Source: Aureispira sp964404215 (GTDB lineage Bacteria; Bacteroidota; Bacteroidia; Chitinophagales; Saprospiraceae). Taken from it: a stretch of DNA of 64,000 nt. Below the pieces are notes generated by a model. That model was not told the DNA's origin and ran no database searches. It saw only the letters and a program-made list of their open reading frames with translations. Shown in pieces: positions 44,332-54,418 of this stretch. Both the position numbers and the translations under genes were made by a program. Where the stretch lies: positions 1-64,000 of the forward strand of contig CAYOJF010000002.1 in NCBI GenBank assembly GCA_964404215.1. The letters are read 5' to 3'. The number at the start of each line of letters is the position of its first letter. The first letter of the stretch is position 1.

Positions 44332-45579
44332 TCAACGCTTTATCAATTGCTGGTGCTTTTCAAATCCTTTGTCATTAGATATATTCAAAATATATGTGCC
44401 CGATGGCAATTTATTTGGGAGTTTTAAGATAATCGAATGCCTCCCCTCTTCCAGACTGACTTCTTCTTCATAAACGACCTGTCCTGTAATATTCAAAAAT
44501 TTAAAGATAAACCTAGTAGTTAAGTTATGATTAGGAATCTCAATTCGTAATTCATCTTCAAAAGGATTAGGATAAATAATATACCGGTCTTCTATTCCGT
44601 TAAAAGTAATCACTTTCATATTTGTGAAGACAACAGTTCCATCCATCTTTCTCAATTGTAATCTATAATAGTTATCACCTAAAGCAGGAGAAATATGAAT
44701 ATAATCTCCTATCAACTCTATCTTCAATTCGGCTATTTCACTAAAAGTAATCCCATCTGTAGAATGTTCTATTACTAAGTTTTCGTAGTTCCCAATATCT
44801 CCTAAGTCCCATTTTAGGTAAGAGTTATTCTTGTTTATAGAGTTAACTTCCAATACTTTTAGAGTCATATCTAATAATACATCTACCTCTACAGAGACAT
44901 CATCAATCAAATAATACCCACCTAGATTTGCTAATGCACAACCAGCCCCTGCCACTATATTTGAATTAGTAGCTGCGTCATCAACAAAATTACCAATAGT
45001 CAAATATTCTTCGCCTCCTAGTGCTGTATAAGTTCTAGAAATTAATGTCCATCCCATATTTTTGGTAATAATGGGACTACTAATTTGAGGAATAGTAGAT
45101 ATAATAGGTTGATTACCTGGCTGAGAAATATTTCCACCAATGAAACAATCAAGTCCATCTGTTTCATATTTACTATTAGGGGAACATGATACATAATACT
45201 CTACTCTGTAGGTTGTCCCTACTACCAAAGGTGCTGTTAGTCTAATCTGAATATACTCTCTACAGTTAGGGCAAGCATCATATTGTGTTATAATGCCGCT
45301 AGCAGCTGCTCCATTATGAGCCAACAATGTACCCGCCAATGCACCTAACCCAGGCAGAGATACAGCACAAGTACCTAGTGTAGAAGCACAAGAATGTAAT
45401 AAGTCGGGTGTAGTAATCGCTCCATTTGGTCTATCCCACCCTGTTGCATTAGTAATTTGGCTCAAACCAGAAGGACAGTTTGAAATTGATTCAAAACTAG
45501 GATTAGGAACTAAGTTTTGAGCTGTTGAAGAGTTGCACAATGATGCAAAAACCACAAAAAATATTACTACTCGATACAT
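44332..45579 (-). CDS. Secreted T9SS cargo with type-A CTD
   Basis: A 415-residue protein with a signal peptide ending SSTAQ (about residue 20). The N-terminal 220 residues form a lectin- or carbohydrate-binding-like beta-sandwich with NLVPNPSFE, a motif common at the start of choice-of-anchor or CBM-like domains, and eight or more cysteines. A fibronectin-like segment follows. The C-terminal sorting domain starts near residue 330 (IIYPNPFEDELRIEI) with LPSGTYILNISND. It should be exported by the type IX system and attached to the surface. The gene is single. Confidence 0.85.
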   Translation of the reverse strand: MYRVVIFFVVFASLCNSSTAQNLVPNPSFESISNCPSGLSQITNATGWDRPNGAITTPDLLHSCASTLGTCAVSLPGLGALAGTLLAHNGAAASGIITQYDACPNCREYIQIRLTAPLVVGTTYRVEYYVSCSPNSKYETDGLDCFIGGNISQPGNQPIISTIPQISSPIITKNMGWTLISRTYTALGGEEYLTIGNFVDDAATNSNIVAGAGCALANLGGYYLIDDVSVEVDVLLDMTLKVLEVNSINKNNSYLKWDLGDIGNYENLVIEHSTDGITFSEIAELKIELIGDYIHISPALGDNYYRLQLRKMDGTVVFTNMKVITFNGIEDRYIIYPNPFEDELRIEIPNHNLTTRFIFKFLNITGQVVYEEEVSLEEGRHSIILKLPNKLPSGTYILNISNDKGFEKHQQLIKR

Positions 45580-45806
45580 ATTATCTTTTCATTCATAAAC
45601 AATACTATAAAATTAAATAGATAGTTTTGTATTAACCATATAGAATGAATAACCGTCCTAATTGGATGTACAAGTGCTTAAGTAGCAAGGCAGAATAAAT
45701 AATACGTGATAAGTGGAATTACAGAGGTTTTTGTGATGTAATGAGGTATGAGCGAATGAATCTGCAAGATGAATAGATGCTCTATTTTTTCATGTATGAA
45801 TTCTGA

Positions 45807-47006
45807 CTAAATAATTTTAAGATGCTCTTTCAACACTTGCTCTGCTATCAAAAACGAGTCCCATTGGTCATCTCTTAGTGCATAATCCCTTTCCACTTTA
45901 TGATTTATATTACTAGCTAGTAATTGTTGGTAATACTTTTTTGCTCTTGTCCAGTCTTTTTTATGTTCTACTAATGCCGTTATCATAACTACTAAACGAT
46001 ACACTAATGGTTCTTGTCGGATTGACTTTTCATACAATTCCAATCCTTTATCTATTTCTCCTAGCTCGTCAATATACAACTCTCCCAAATTACCCAGCAA
46101 ATAAGCATTATCAGGTTCGATCACCAACCCACGCTGGTAAGCTGCTTCGGCTTCTCTATACTTTCGAGCTGAATTCCAAAGGTAATCTGCCCAAGTATTC
46201 CAAACAAGTGCATCGTTAGGGTGTGTTTGCGTTAAGTCTTTGATGATTTGACGAGCCTCTTCGATATAATCTCCTCCTATTAAAATACAGATTGATGCAA
46301 TATTTCTCAAATATACCTTACTAGTCGGTCTGATCTTTAAAGCTTCTTTATAACAAGTATATGCCTTTTGATAATTGCCTAATTTTTTATAGAGTAATCC
46401 TAAGTTCAATGAAGCATTACTTTCTTTTGGGTTAATCGCTAATACTTGGTTATAGTAAGAAATAACCTCATCAACAGGAGCTGTTCTCTGTACTTGCAAT
46501 AAATGAGCGAGATAGAATAATGTAGATTCATCATTGGGGTTAGCCGCTAAAGCTATCCGATAGTAAATTTCAACTAAATCAAGATGTTCTTTATATTGAT
46601 AGTGCAGTAGTTTGCCAATATCTCTATAATGCAAGCTATAATGACGATTGTTAGCAATCAGGTCTGCAAATTCACCCCTAATATTCTCATGCTGAATTAC
46701 CAATTTTCGTACTGCTAATGTATATTCATTGTAAAATCTTAACTGGCTAAATATTTTAAATCCTTCATTCCAGACTTTCATTTTTTGTTCCCCGTGTGCT
46801 TCCAACAACCAAGCATATACTTTGGATTGCCAGTTGGGATTGGGATGAAGATAGGCAACCAAAATTAATTCTAGATTCAATACAGAAGCAGTGCCTTTAG
46901 GTGCATTCAACAATAAGGTTAAGCCAAGTTCTAAACTACTTTCATCTTCACTTAATAGTAATCTAGATAGATTTGCCAACTCCTGTAGATTCAATTTTTT
47001 TGCCAT
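45807..47006 (-). CDS. Tetratricopeptide-repeat protein
   Basis: A 399-residue cytoplasmic protein with no signal peptide. An N-terminal all-helical part of about 130 residues is followed by six or more TPRs (such as SNASLNLGLLYKKLGNYQKA and DNAYLLGNLGELYIDELG). TPRs mediate protein interaction and do not reveal the partner. It overlaps the end of the NRDE gene by 44 bases on the same strand, so expression depends on that gene and on the ABC ATPase upstream. Confidence 0.82.
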   Translation of the reverse strand: MAKKLNLQELANLSRLLLSEDESSLELGLTLLLNAPKGTASVLNLELILVAYLHPNPNWQSKVYAWLLEAHGEQKMKVWNEGFKIFSQLRFYNEYTLAVRKLVIQHENIRGEFADLIANNRHYSLHYRDIGKLLHYQYKEHLDLVEIYYRIALAANPNDESTLFYLAHLLQVQRTAPVDEVISYYNQVLAINPKESNASLNLGLLYKKLGNYQKAYTCYKEALKIRPTSKVYLRNIASICILIGGDYIEEARQIIKDLTQTHPNDALVWNTWADYLWNSARKYREAEAAYQRGLVIEPDNAYLLGNLGELYIDELGEIDKGLELYEKSIRQEPLVYRLVVMITALVEHKKDWTRAKKYYQQLLASNINHKVERDYALRDDQWDSFLIAEQVLKEHLKII

Positions 47007-47703
47007 CTTTCCATTCTATTTTAAAATGTGTCGTTGTATCGTTGACCAAACTCTGATAATCTATTTTAAGATCATCTTGATGACGAAGAATAGTTGTAAT
47101 ACTGACTGTTCTGACTACATTTCTATTCATTATTAGACCTTGTTCTGGATACTCACTGCCTGCATTTCTATGAAAATCATGAATATCTCTTGCTGTTAAT
47201 ACAGATTGTCTTTCTGCTATAAAAGCACGAAACCATTTCCGTCTTTGTTCTTTCCATTTTTCTGTGTACAACATACTAGCAGACCAAATATGGGGTTGAG
47301 TCCTATCCAATTCTTTCAAATATCTACTTTGAGTATCCCATCTAAAATCCCACAATTGTTGATCTGATCGTATGATCAATGTAAATGGCTGTACTCCTTC
47401 TAAATCGTATTCATCAAAGAAATGCATCAAATTACGGCTCTTTAGTGCATCTAAAACAACCACTCCTCGACTCTTACCTTGGGAAGGCTCATAAGGAGTT
47501 TTTTCGAAAGCTCCATTCAATAAACTAACGGTTCTATTGTCCTCACTCACTCCTATCCAAGATCCGCCACTAGTAGGTTCTAAAGGATAAACCAACCCCT
47601 CTGAGTGAATAATTCCTTTTGCTTTTCGGTTAGGGCTCTCGTCTCGATTGTGTGTCCACCAATAATCATTGATCCCTTTGGGAATGTATGTTAAAGTACA
47701 CAT
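46963..47703 (-). CDS. NRDE (TANGO2-like) family protein
   Basis: A 246-residue protein with the family start MCTLTYIP, the eponymous motif in HNRDESPNR at residues 19-27, and GGSWIGVSE and LLNGAF. The Cys2 that opens the family suggests an N-terminal nucleophile-type fold. The family includes eukaryotic TANGO2, linked to lipid and haem handling, but the bacterial role is unproven. It starts in the stop codon of the ABC ATPase gene and overlaps the TPR gene, giving a three-gene coupled operon. Confidence 0.88.
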   Translation of the reverse strand: MCTLTYIPKGINDYWWTHNRDESPNRKAKGIIHSEGLVYPLEPTSGGSWIGVSEDNRTVSLLNGAFEKTPYEPSQGKSRGVVVLDALKSRNLMHFFDEYDLEGVQPFTLIIRSDQQLWDFRWDTQSRYLKELDRTQPHIWSASMLYTEKWKEQRRKWFRAFIAERQSVLTARDIHDFHRNAGSEYPEQGLIMNRNVVRTVSITTILRHQDDLKIDYQSLVNDTTTHFKIEWKDGKKIESTGVGKSI

Positions 47704-48350
47704 TAACCTCTTTTTTTGACTTCTGAGAGTAAAATTTTATTTTGAAATAAAGCCTTCAGCCTCTGATCGTGTGTTACGATAATAAGTGTCGCATTAGAAT
47801 TCTTACTTTGCTCGAGTAACAAGTTTACTACTTCTTGACAATTGACATCATCCAAACTAGAGGTGGGTTCATCCGCTAATATCAGTGCTGGTTGGTTGAC
47901 CAATGCCCTCGCAATTGAAGCTCTTTGTCTCTCCCCTAAACTCAATTGCTGTGGTTTTTCGTTAGCCTTGTCTCCTATGTTCAATCGGTCCAATAATGTA
48001 TGAATGACTTCTTTATCCTGTGGCATGCCTGCTAAATATTGTGCCGTCAACAAATTCTCTTCGATCGTTAATGCTTTTATCAAATGTGATTGCTGAAAGA
48101 CGATTCCAATATTTTGCCCTCTAAAATAATCCAGCTCATTCATCTGCAATGCTGTCAATTCTTCCTCTTTGACTACAATACGTCCTCCTGTAGGTTGTAG
48201 TAGGCCTCCCAAAAGATGTAGCAGGGTGCTTTTTCCACATCCTGACTGCCCTAATATCAACCAATGACTACCTTGTTTACAATCCATGTCAGGGAATTGA
48301 AATTGAGCCATTCCATCATAGCGAAAAGTTAAGTTATTTGTTTGTATCAT
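47703..48350 (-). CDS. ABC transporter ATP-binding protein (LolD/MacB-type)
   Basis: A 215-residue nucleotide-binding domain with Walker A GQSGCGKST, signature LSLGERQRAS, Walker B ILADEPTSSLD, and the H-loop in IVTHDQR. Its length and the Q-loop region (GIVFQQSHLIKAL) fit the LolD/MacB/FtsE group that powers lipoprotein release or mechanotransmission rather than solute import. The permease is not adjacent; the downstream genes are an NRDE protein and a TPR protein. It must work with a permease encoded elsewhere, or with these partners. Confidence 0.92.
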   Translation of the reverse strand: MIQTNNLTFRYDGMAQFQFPDMDCKQGSHWLILGQSGCGKSTLLHLLGGLLQPTGGRIVVKEEELTALQMNELDYFRGQNIGIVFQQSHLIKALTIEENLLTAQYLAGMPQDKEVIHTLLDRLNIGDKANEKPQQLSLGERQRASIARALVNQPALILADEPTSSLDDVNCQEVVNLLLEQSKNSNATLIIVTHDQRLKALFQNKILLSEVKKRG

Positions 48351-48434
48351 TGTTTATTGTGTTTGTCTTTTATACTAAGTAACAAATAAGAGCATGCTCT
48401 ATAAAATTGAAGTAGTTTATATACCCTCCCAAAA

Positions 48435-48469
48435 TACAAAAAAAGGGAGACACCTCTCGGTATCTCCCT
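48435..48469 (-). terminator. Intrinsic terminator, minus strand
   Basis: GGGAGACACC and GGTATCTCCC form a 10-bp stem with one mismatch (48445-48468) and a 4-base loop. The minus strand continues into seven Ts. It ends transcription of the very large T9SS protein gene that stops at 48493. Confidence 0.85.
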
Positions 48470-48492
48470 CTAATATTAGAATCTATTCTTTT

Positions 48493-51400
48493 CTAGTTCT
48501 TAGAAAGAATGATCTTAGCTGTCGTTACTTCATTGCCAATGATAAATCTTGCCAAATAAACTCCAGCAGGATAATCAGATAGGTCAATTTCGTAATTTTG
48601 TTGTAATGCATTAGATGGTGTAAACGCTTGTAGACGTTGTCCAGTTACATTCATTACCTCTAATTGTACATCTGTTGTTGTGTTCAATTCGATATTAACA
48701 AATACTCTATCCTGTGTAGGATTAGGGAATACTTGTATAGAATTAACTCCTTCGATGGTAGTTACCATATCAGGAATTTGGTATTCTACAACAATACCGC
48801 TCAATACTGTTTGACATCCAGTAGCTTGATCTACAATAGTAACTGAATAGGTACCTGCATTTAGGCTATCCAAATCTTGTGTAGTTGCTCCTGTACTCCA
48901 TACATATTGTAATGTTCCAGTACCACCTGTAGCACTAATTTCGATTGCTCCTTCAACATCTAAAATTTCATTGAAAATAGTATCTACTGAAGCTACGATT
49001 GGATTAGTAGTAGCTACTGAAGCAGAATTTGTAGTAGTACAACCATTAGCATCTGTTACCGTAACATCATAGTTTCCACCAGGAAGACCAGATAAGTCTT
49101 CAGTAGTAGCACCATTCGACCAGTTGTAAGCATATCCAGAAGTACCACCATTAGTAGTCAATTGTACCGTACCATCTGTTCCATCACAAGAAGTAGTTGC
49201 TACATCAACATTAGTAGTCAAAGTAGTTGGTTCTGTCAATAAGAAAGACTCTACATAAGAACAAGATAGTCCATTTGTATTATCCGTAACAGTAACCACA
49301 TAAACACCTCCAGCTAGACCAGTTTGATCTTCTACAGTAGAAGAGTTTGACCATGCATAATTGTATGGACCAGGTGTACCTGTCAATGTCAAATCAATAG
49401 AACCATTGTTAGCTCCACCACAATTTGGATTAACCACATTGTTCGCAATGTTTGGTCTTGCCAAGGCTAGTACTTCTACTGTATCAGCATCCATACAACC
49501 ATTTTCGTTCATTACCATAATAGAGTAAGTACCGGTACTAGTTGCTTCTAAGAAAGTTGCTTGAGAACCATTAGACCATGTTGTCATCGTAGCAGTAGAT
49601 CCTGTAACAGTAGGAATTAATTCTACAGCTCCGTTAGAACAAATAGTAGCTGAATCAGCTCCTAAGTCAACTGTAATACCAACTAGATCAGCGATTACAG
49701 TAATTGCTTTACGAGGTGCATCACACCCTTGTAGTTGTACATAGAAAGTAGTTGGTCCAGTAATCGCACTAGGAGTAGTGTAGCTATCTCCTACATTGAT
49801 CAAAGTTCCTGCTACTGCTGAATCATACCATAGTATAGAAGTATTTGGAACAGAAGAGGTTACCATCAAATTAGCAACACTACCATTACAAACAATCGTA
49901 TCTCCTGCATTAGTCAATGCATTTTCGTTATCTGGATTAACAACTACTGTTGCTGTTATCGTATCATTCATTGGGTTAGTATCTGTACCTGCCGAAATAA
50001 TAATTTCAAAGTTATAAGTACCACCTAATGTTGTATTTAAAGTTCCTACTGTGTAGTTAAATGTTTGACCTGCTGGCATAATCAATGCTGTATCATTATA
50101 AGTAGCTGTTGCATCTCCAGTCACATTCACTGTATAAGGTACATTCAATAGAGTTGTTGTTCCAACGTTAGCAACCTCAATAATAACATCTGCTGCTGCA
50201 TTTCCACATCCTGATGGAGAAATAACACCAATAGACATTGCATCGTTTGCTCTGATTACAGCTTCATCTGCTCCAATATCTGGTGCTGTACCCATTGGTC
50301 TAGCATCTCCATCAAAATCTTCATTGATTACAAATGCTGTACCTGCTGTACCTGCATCTTCTGCTAATGCCGCACCAATGTGCAATCCATTTACAAAGTT
50401 AGGGTTACCTGATACTGAATTCGCATCATATCCTACTGGAGGACCTGTTGTTACCCAGTCATTTAGTGTATTAAAGTTAGTAAAGTTATAACGTACAACA
50501 TCTCCACTAGCTCCACTTACATAGTATAGGTTATAATCCAATACATTTACTCCTGTAGCATCTTGTAATTCTAAACAATAATCATTAGCTGTTGAGAAGA
50601 TATTGTTCAATATATCAATATTACTGTGGTTATCTAGGTATAGTCCTGGAGCACCCACTAATGTATTGTGGTAAATTTGAATTTGATCAACATCACGCAA
50701 ATACATTGCTTCTGCTGCTGTTCCTGTTCCAAGAACCATATTATTGTAAATACGTCCTCCTCTTGCTCTATCAATTACAGAAAAACCTCCATCTACTTGT
50801 ATTCCATAATCTCTAGAAACTACATTATTTCCACTAATAACAAAATTGTGAATATCCAAACATACAATAGCATCACTAGTTGTTGCTTGGATGTCAAATA
50901 CTTCATTACCACTAATCTCAAAAGTATCTTGCTCATCTACATAAATACCCCAATCATCAGCATCATGAATAACGTTGTTCAAAATACGGTTACCATCATT
51001 TTCGTCATCAGTTATTCCACCTTCTAAAATAATACCTGCTTGACCACCAGAAATATCATTTCCTTCGATTGTTGTATAGTTAGCATTGTTTCCTTCTGCT
51101 GCACCAAAACTAGTACTAGAAGTATAACTATTAGAAGCCAAAATACCTACTACGTTTGTGATACCAGCATTGTATGGAACAGTGATATTATTATCCATAA
51201 TTGTATTGTGATCTGCTGCATTGGTCAAAATAATACCATAAGCAGGAGCTGCACCTGTACTCTCAATTGTAAAGTTCTTAATAGTAGTATATTCTGCACC
51301 ATCTAATGCGATTGTTGCAGAACCATCTACACCTGTTGCATTGTGTGTAATTGTAGCATCTGCTGGATCTACACCATTAAATATCAATGTATTCGTTGCA

Positions 51401-54144
51401 CTGGTACCAGCAACTTTATTGATTACCAATGGTCCATAAGTACCAATCTGGAATTGCATTTCTGTTGGTCCAGTGATACCACAACTATTCAAGGCATTCA
51501 TTGCATCTGCTACTGTTGGGAAATCAGAAGTAGGTTGACCTACTGTATAAACTCCCTGAAGACCTGGACAGATATCTACTTTTAATGTATCATTAAAAAC
51601 ATACTCATCTATCCCCCCATTAGGCATTGTTGTCCAAAACTTCAAACTTGATACATTATTATTAACAAAGTTAATATTTGCTAGTGTTATACTCTCTGTC
51701 TTGAGTGGTGCAATCGGTGTTTGAGTGTAAGGAAATGGTGTTTGAGCAACTCCATTAATTTCCCATTCCACCAAGAAAGAACTTAATGCTACGCCTCCAA
51801 AATTTTTCACTTCTATTTCTACACTAAAAAGACCTCCGTTATTTGGTATAGTAGGTGAAATTAACTTTGTAACACCTGCATCATTAGGTAAGGAAATATA
51901 CTCATCTGCTCCAATATCTACTCTGCCACGTCTTGGTCGAATATCTCCATCAATATCTACTAATACATGAGTTTGAATACCTCTATTTTCTAGTAATGCA
52001 TCTTCTACATGCAAATCCTGTAACCCTAAAAATCGAGGTGCCCCTTCATCTGAGTTTTGCCCATATCCAAAAGCATTATTTGTTTTCCAAGCTATAATAC
52101 TATTATATCCCCCGTCATACCTGATAAGGCTATTTGAATTTCCTAATCCAGTATAAAATACATTATAATCCATATCTAAAATAGCTGTAGTATTGAAAGA
52201 CTCAAATGCAAATCCACCTTCACTGTAAAATACATTATTCTTAATATCAAAAGTATTATCGATACCAGTCATCACGAAAGCATCTGCTGTACCTGTCGTA
52301 CGAATCGTATTGTGGAAGAAGTCTGTACTTCTTACTGTAGTAAAGTAAACTCCTCTAACTCCATCAGCAATTACCATATTATTAGCAACTAAAGTACGGC
52401 TTCTAGGTGTTGTTCTAGAGTTTGTTGCAGAGAAATATAATCCATAATCATCTGCAATTACACGGTTAGCTGTAATTGCACTATTCATAGTACTAGATAC
52501 AAAAATACCATAATTAAAAGTACTTGTCATATCGTGTACATAGTTACCATGAATTTCTATGCTATCTTGATACTGTGTATAAATTCCAGAGTTAAACGCT
52601 TCTACATCATTATTTCTAATGATGTTATTAATATTATAATCTGCTACGGTAAAGCTACCATAAAGTGTAATTCCTCTATATCCACCTCTTACTACATTAT
52701 TCTCTATCAATGTATTACTAGCATTGATACCTCCTGAAGTAGCAGAAGTAGTTGATGCTGAAGAAGAAATTCCAGCAGAAGAGAAACTCGTACTACTCAT
52801 TACAATTCTATTACCTGTAATAGTATTAAAATCTGCTTCATCTGTCATCATGATCCCAAAAGAAGTAGTAGTAGAGGTATTATTGATTGTAAAATCTTGA
52901 ATAGTAACATAATCTGCTCCATCTAGCAAGATATTGATACCTGCTGTTGCTTGAATAATAGCAGCTTGAGCACTACCATCCCATGTTAGTGTATTGGTAG
53001 CACTTAATCCTGGAATCGTCCCCTGAATAGTAAATGGAGTATAAGTACCTGCTTGTACCTGCATCGTAACAGGTCCAGCCATACCGCATCCATTCAGTGC
53101 TGCTTCCGCATCTGCTATTGTCGCAAAGTCAGATGTAGCCGTACCTACTGTATAAACACCAGCTAATCCAGTACAGAAAATAGTATTTAGTGTATCATTT
53201 CCATTATCAGCATCTGCTACTCCATTTGGCATACTTGTCCAAAATTTCAAGTTAGTTAATCCACTTGGGAAAGCAGTACTAGCCGATAAGTTTACATTAG
53301 TAGCATTGAAAGCAGGAACAGCAGGTCCTCCGTTGTAATTCAATGGTGTTTGTGCTACTCCATTAATTTCCCATTCAATCATAACACTATCTAAAGCATT
53401 GCTACCAAAGTTCTGTAGTGTCACATCCACACTATAGTTACCAGCAGCTACTCCTAATGTAGGTGATACCATTGCTGTAATACCAGCATTGTTAGGCAAG
53501 ATATTCTCTACTAAGAAATCATCAATTGCCATATCTCCAGTAAATGAAGTACCTGATATACCTTGGAAACGGAATTGAACATTGTTCTGACCTCCATAAG
53601 CAGCAATATTAACTGTCGCTTGTAGCCAAGGATCATTACTTCCTGTTTGCTGCTGTCCAGAACGTGTCCATAGTGTTGTCCAAGTCGTACCACTATTCGT
53701 TGATACTTGCAAGTTCATTGTTCCCATGGTAGCACCATACATGTGGTACCAAAAAGAAAGCTGTGGTGCAGGAGCCGATGTGAAATCAAATGTAGGTGTT
53801 TCTAAGTTAGCTACACGACCAGTACCACTACCTGATGTTTCTAGGTACATGTAAATCTGCCCTGGTGCTGGAGTGTGATCCTCATTTGGTCCTGTGCTAC
53901 CAGAACTCGTTGCGTTGATGTCATTGGTCCAGTCCATGTCATCACCTGCTGCATTCAACCATCCTGTCTCCACCATAACATAGGTGGGATTGGATAACGT
54001 TGACCCAGTGTTTTCATTTTCAAAGTCGTAGAAATAGGGGAAGGTATTCACCTGTCCATACGACTGGGAGATGCTTAGGGTCCAGAATGCTAATATGCAA
54101 GCTAGCAGCTGGAAGCCTCTCCTGTTTGTGATAAAATAATTCAT
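48493..54144 (-). CDS. Giant secreted T9SS protein with duplicated beta-helix modules and SprB-like repeats
   Basis: A 1883-residue protein. In order: signal peptide (ends QSYGQ, about 31); a MAM/choice-of-anchor-like domain (about 35-215); a CARDB-like domain plus right-handed beta-helix (about 220-770); a second copy of that pair (about 775-1320); a third CARDB-like domain (about 1325-1420); Ig-like domains; three SprB-type repeats with YNYAWSNSSTVEDQTGLAGG-like motifs (about 1590-1790); and a type-A CTD (VFPNPTQDRVFVNIE, YPAGVYLARF). The paired beta-helix modules share WEINGVAQTP and FWTxMPNG motifs. The helix repeats resemble pectate-lyase folds but no catalytic site was identified. It lies downstream of the PorE/PorP genes on the same strand, beyond a terminator. 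Confidence 0.85.
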   Translation of the reverse strand: MNYFITNRRGFQLLACILAFWTLSISQSYGQVNTFPYFYDFENENTGSTLSNPTYVMVETGWLNAAGDDMDWTNDINATSSGSTGPNEDHTPAPGQIYMYLETSGSGTGRVANLETPTFDFTSAPAPQLSFWYHMYGATMGTMNLQVSTNSGTTWTTLWTRSGQQQTGSNDPWLQATVNIAAYGGQNNVQFRFQGISGTSFTGDMAIDDFLVENILPNNAGITAMVSPTLGVAAGNYSVDVTLQNFGSNALDSVMIEWEINGVAQTPLNYNGGPAVPAFNATNVNLSASTAFPSGLTNLKFWTSMPNGVADADNGNDTLNTIFCTGLAGVYTVGTATSDFATIADAEAALNGCGMAGPVTMQVQAGTYTPFTIQGTIPGLSATNTLTWDGSAQAAIIQATAGINILLDGADYVTIQDFTINNTSTTTSFGIMMTDEADFNTITGNRIVMSSTSFSSAGISSSASTTSATSGGINASNTLIENNVVRGGYRGITLYGSFTVADYNINNIIRNNDVEAFNSGIYTQYQDSIEIHGNYVHDMTSTFNYGIFVSSTMNSAITANRVIADDYGLYFSATNSRTTPRSRTLVANNMVIADGVRGVYFTTVRSTDFFHNTIRTTGTADAFVMTGIDNTFDIKNNVFYSEGGFAFESFNTTAILDMDYNVFYTGLGNSNSLIRYDGGYNSIIAWKTNNAFGYGQNSDEGAPRFLGLQDLHVEDALLENRGIQTHVLVDIDGDIRPRRGRVDIGADEYISLPNDAGVTKLISPTIPNNGGLFSVEIEVKNFGGVALSSFLVEWEINGVAQTPFPYTQTPIAPLKTESITLANINFVNNNVSSLKFWTTMPNGGIDEYVFNDTLKVDICPGLQGVYTVGQPTSDFPTVADAMNALNSCGITGPTEMQFQIGTYGPLVINKVAGTSATNTLIFNGVDPADATITHNATGVDGSATIALDGAEYTTIKNFTIESTGAAPAYGIILTNAADHNTIMDNNITVPYNAGITNVVGILASNSYTSSTSFGAAEGNNANYTTIEGNDISGGQAGIILEGGITDDENDGNRILNNVIHDADDWGIYVDEQDTFEISGNEVFDIQATTSDAIVCLDIHNFVISGNNVVSRDYGIQVDGGFSVIDRARGGRIYNNMVLGTGTAAEAMYLRDVDQIQIYHNTLVGAPGLYLDNHSNIDILNNIFSTANDYCLELQDATGVNVLDYNLYYVSGASGDVVRYNFTNFNTLNDWVTTGPPVGYDANSVSGNPNFVNGLHIGAALAEDAGTAGTAFVINEDFDGDARPMGTAPDIGADEAVIRANDAMSIGVISPSGCGNAAADVIIEVANVGTTTLLNVPYTVNVTGDATATYNDTALIMPAGQTFNYTVGTLNTTLGGTYNFEIIISAGTDTNPMNDTITATVVVNPDNENALTNAGDTIVCNGSVANLMVTSSVPNTSILWYDSAVAGTLINVGDSYTTPSAITGPTTFYVQLQGCDAPRKAITVIADLVGITVDLGADSATICSNGAVELIPTVTGSTATMTTWSNGSQATFLEATSTGTYSIMVMNENGCMDADTVEVLALARPNIANNVVNPNCGGANNGSIDLTLTGTPGPYNYAWSNSSTVEDQTGLAGGVYVVTVTDNTNGLSCSYVESFLLTEPTTLTTNVDVATTSCDGTDGTVQLTTNGGTSGYAYNWSNGATTEDLSGLPGGNYDVTVTDANGCTTTNSASVATTNPIVASVDTIFNEILDVEGAIEISATGGTGTLQYVWSTGATTQDLDSLNAGTYSVTIVDQATGCQTVLSGIVVEYQIPDMVTTIEGVNSIQVFPNPTQDRVFVNIELNTTTDVQLEVMNVTGQRLQAFTPSNALQQNYEIDLSDYPAGVYLARFIIGNEVTTAKIILSKN

Positions 54145-54147
54145 AAT

Positions 54148-54163
54148 TGTAAAATGTTTTACA
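54148..54163. promoter_or_regulatory. Perfect dyad in the leader of the giant T9SS gene
   Basis: TGTAAAA-TG-TTTTACA is an exact 7-bp inverted repeat starting 4 bases before the start codon on the minus strand. It lies where a ribosome would bind, so it could hide the initiation site, or it could be an operator. The surrounding 274-base gap also holds a terminator at 54334 and no gene. Confidence 0.35.
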
Positions 54164-54333
54164 TTAATAAAATGTTATTAAAAAATATTAGGGTGTCCAA
54201 AATACAAATAATCTGAATCATTACCAATATAATTGGATATATAAAAATAAGAATATGTTGTTATCTTCATACCTGAATCTAATCGGTTGAATGCAACAGC
54301 TTTAGAAGCTCTAACCTCTATTCTAAAGAGAAC

Positions 54334-54369
54334 AAAAACACCAATACTAATAATAGTATTGGTGTTTTT
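54334..54369. terminator. Bidirectional intrinsic terminator
   Basis: A perfect 16-bp stem (54334-54349 with 54354-54369) with a 4-base loop and A/T flanks. It follows the PorE-like gene on the minus strand and separates its transcript from the giant T9SS gene. Confidence 0.92.
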
Positions 54370-54418
54370 AAATAGAACTTTCAGTCCTAATTTATCTAGT
54401 TCAAATCCATCCTAATTG

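Noticed and set aside
50592..51585. Open frames of up to 119 codons on the plus strand inside the giant T9SS gene
   Set aside because: They are antisense to a continuous 1883-codon gene with clear domains; their residues are low-complexity Cys/Ile/Ser-rich and resemble no protein.
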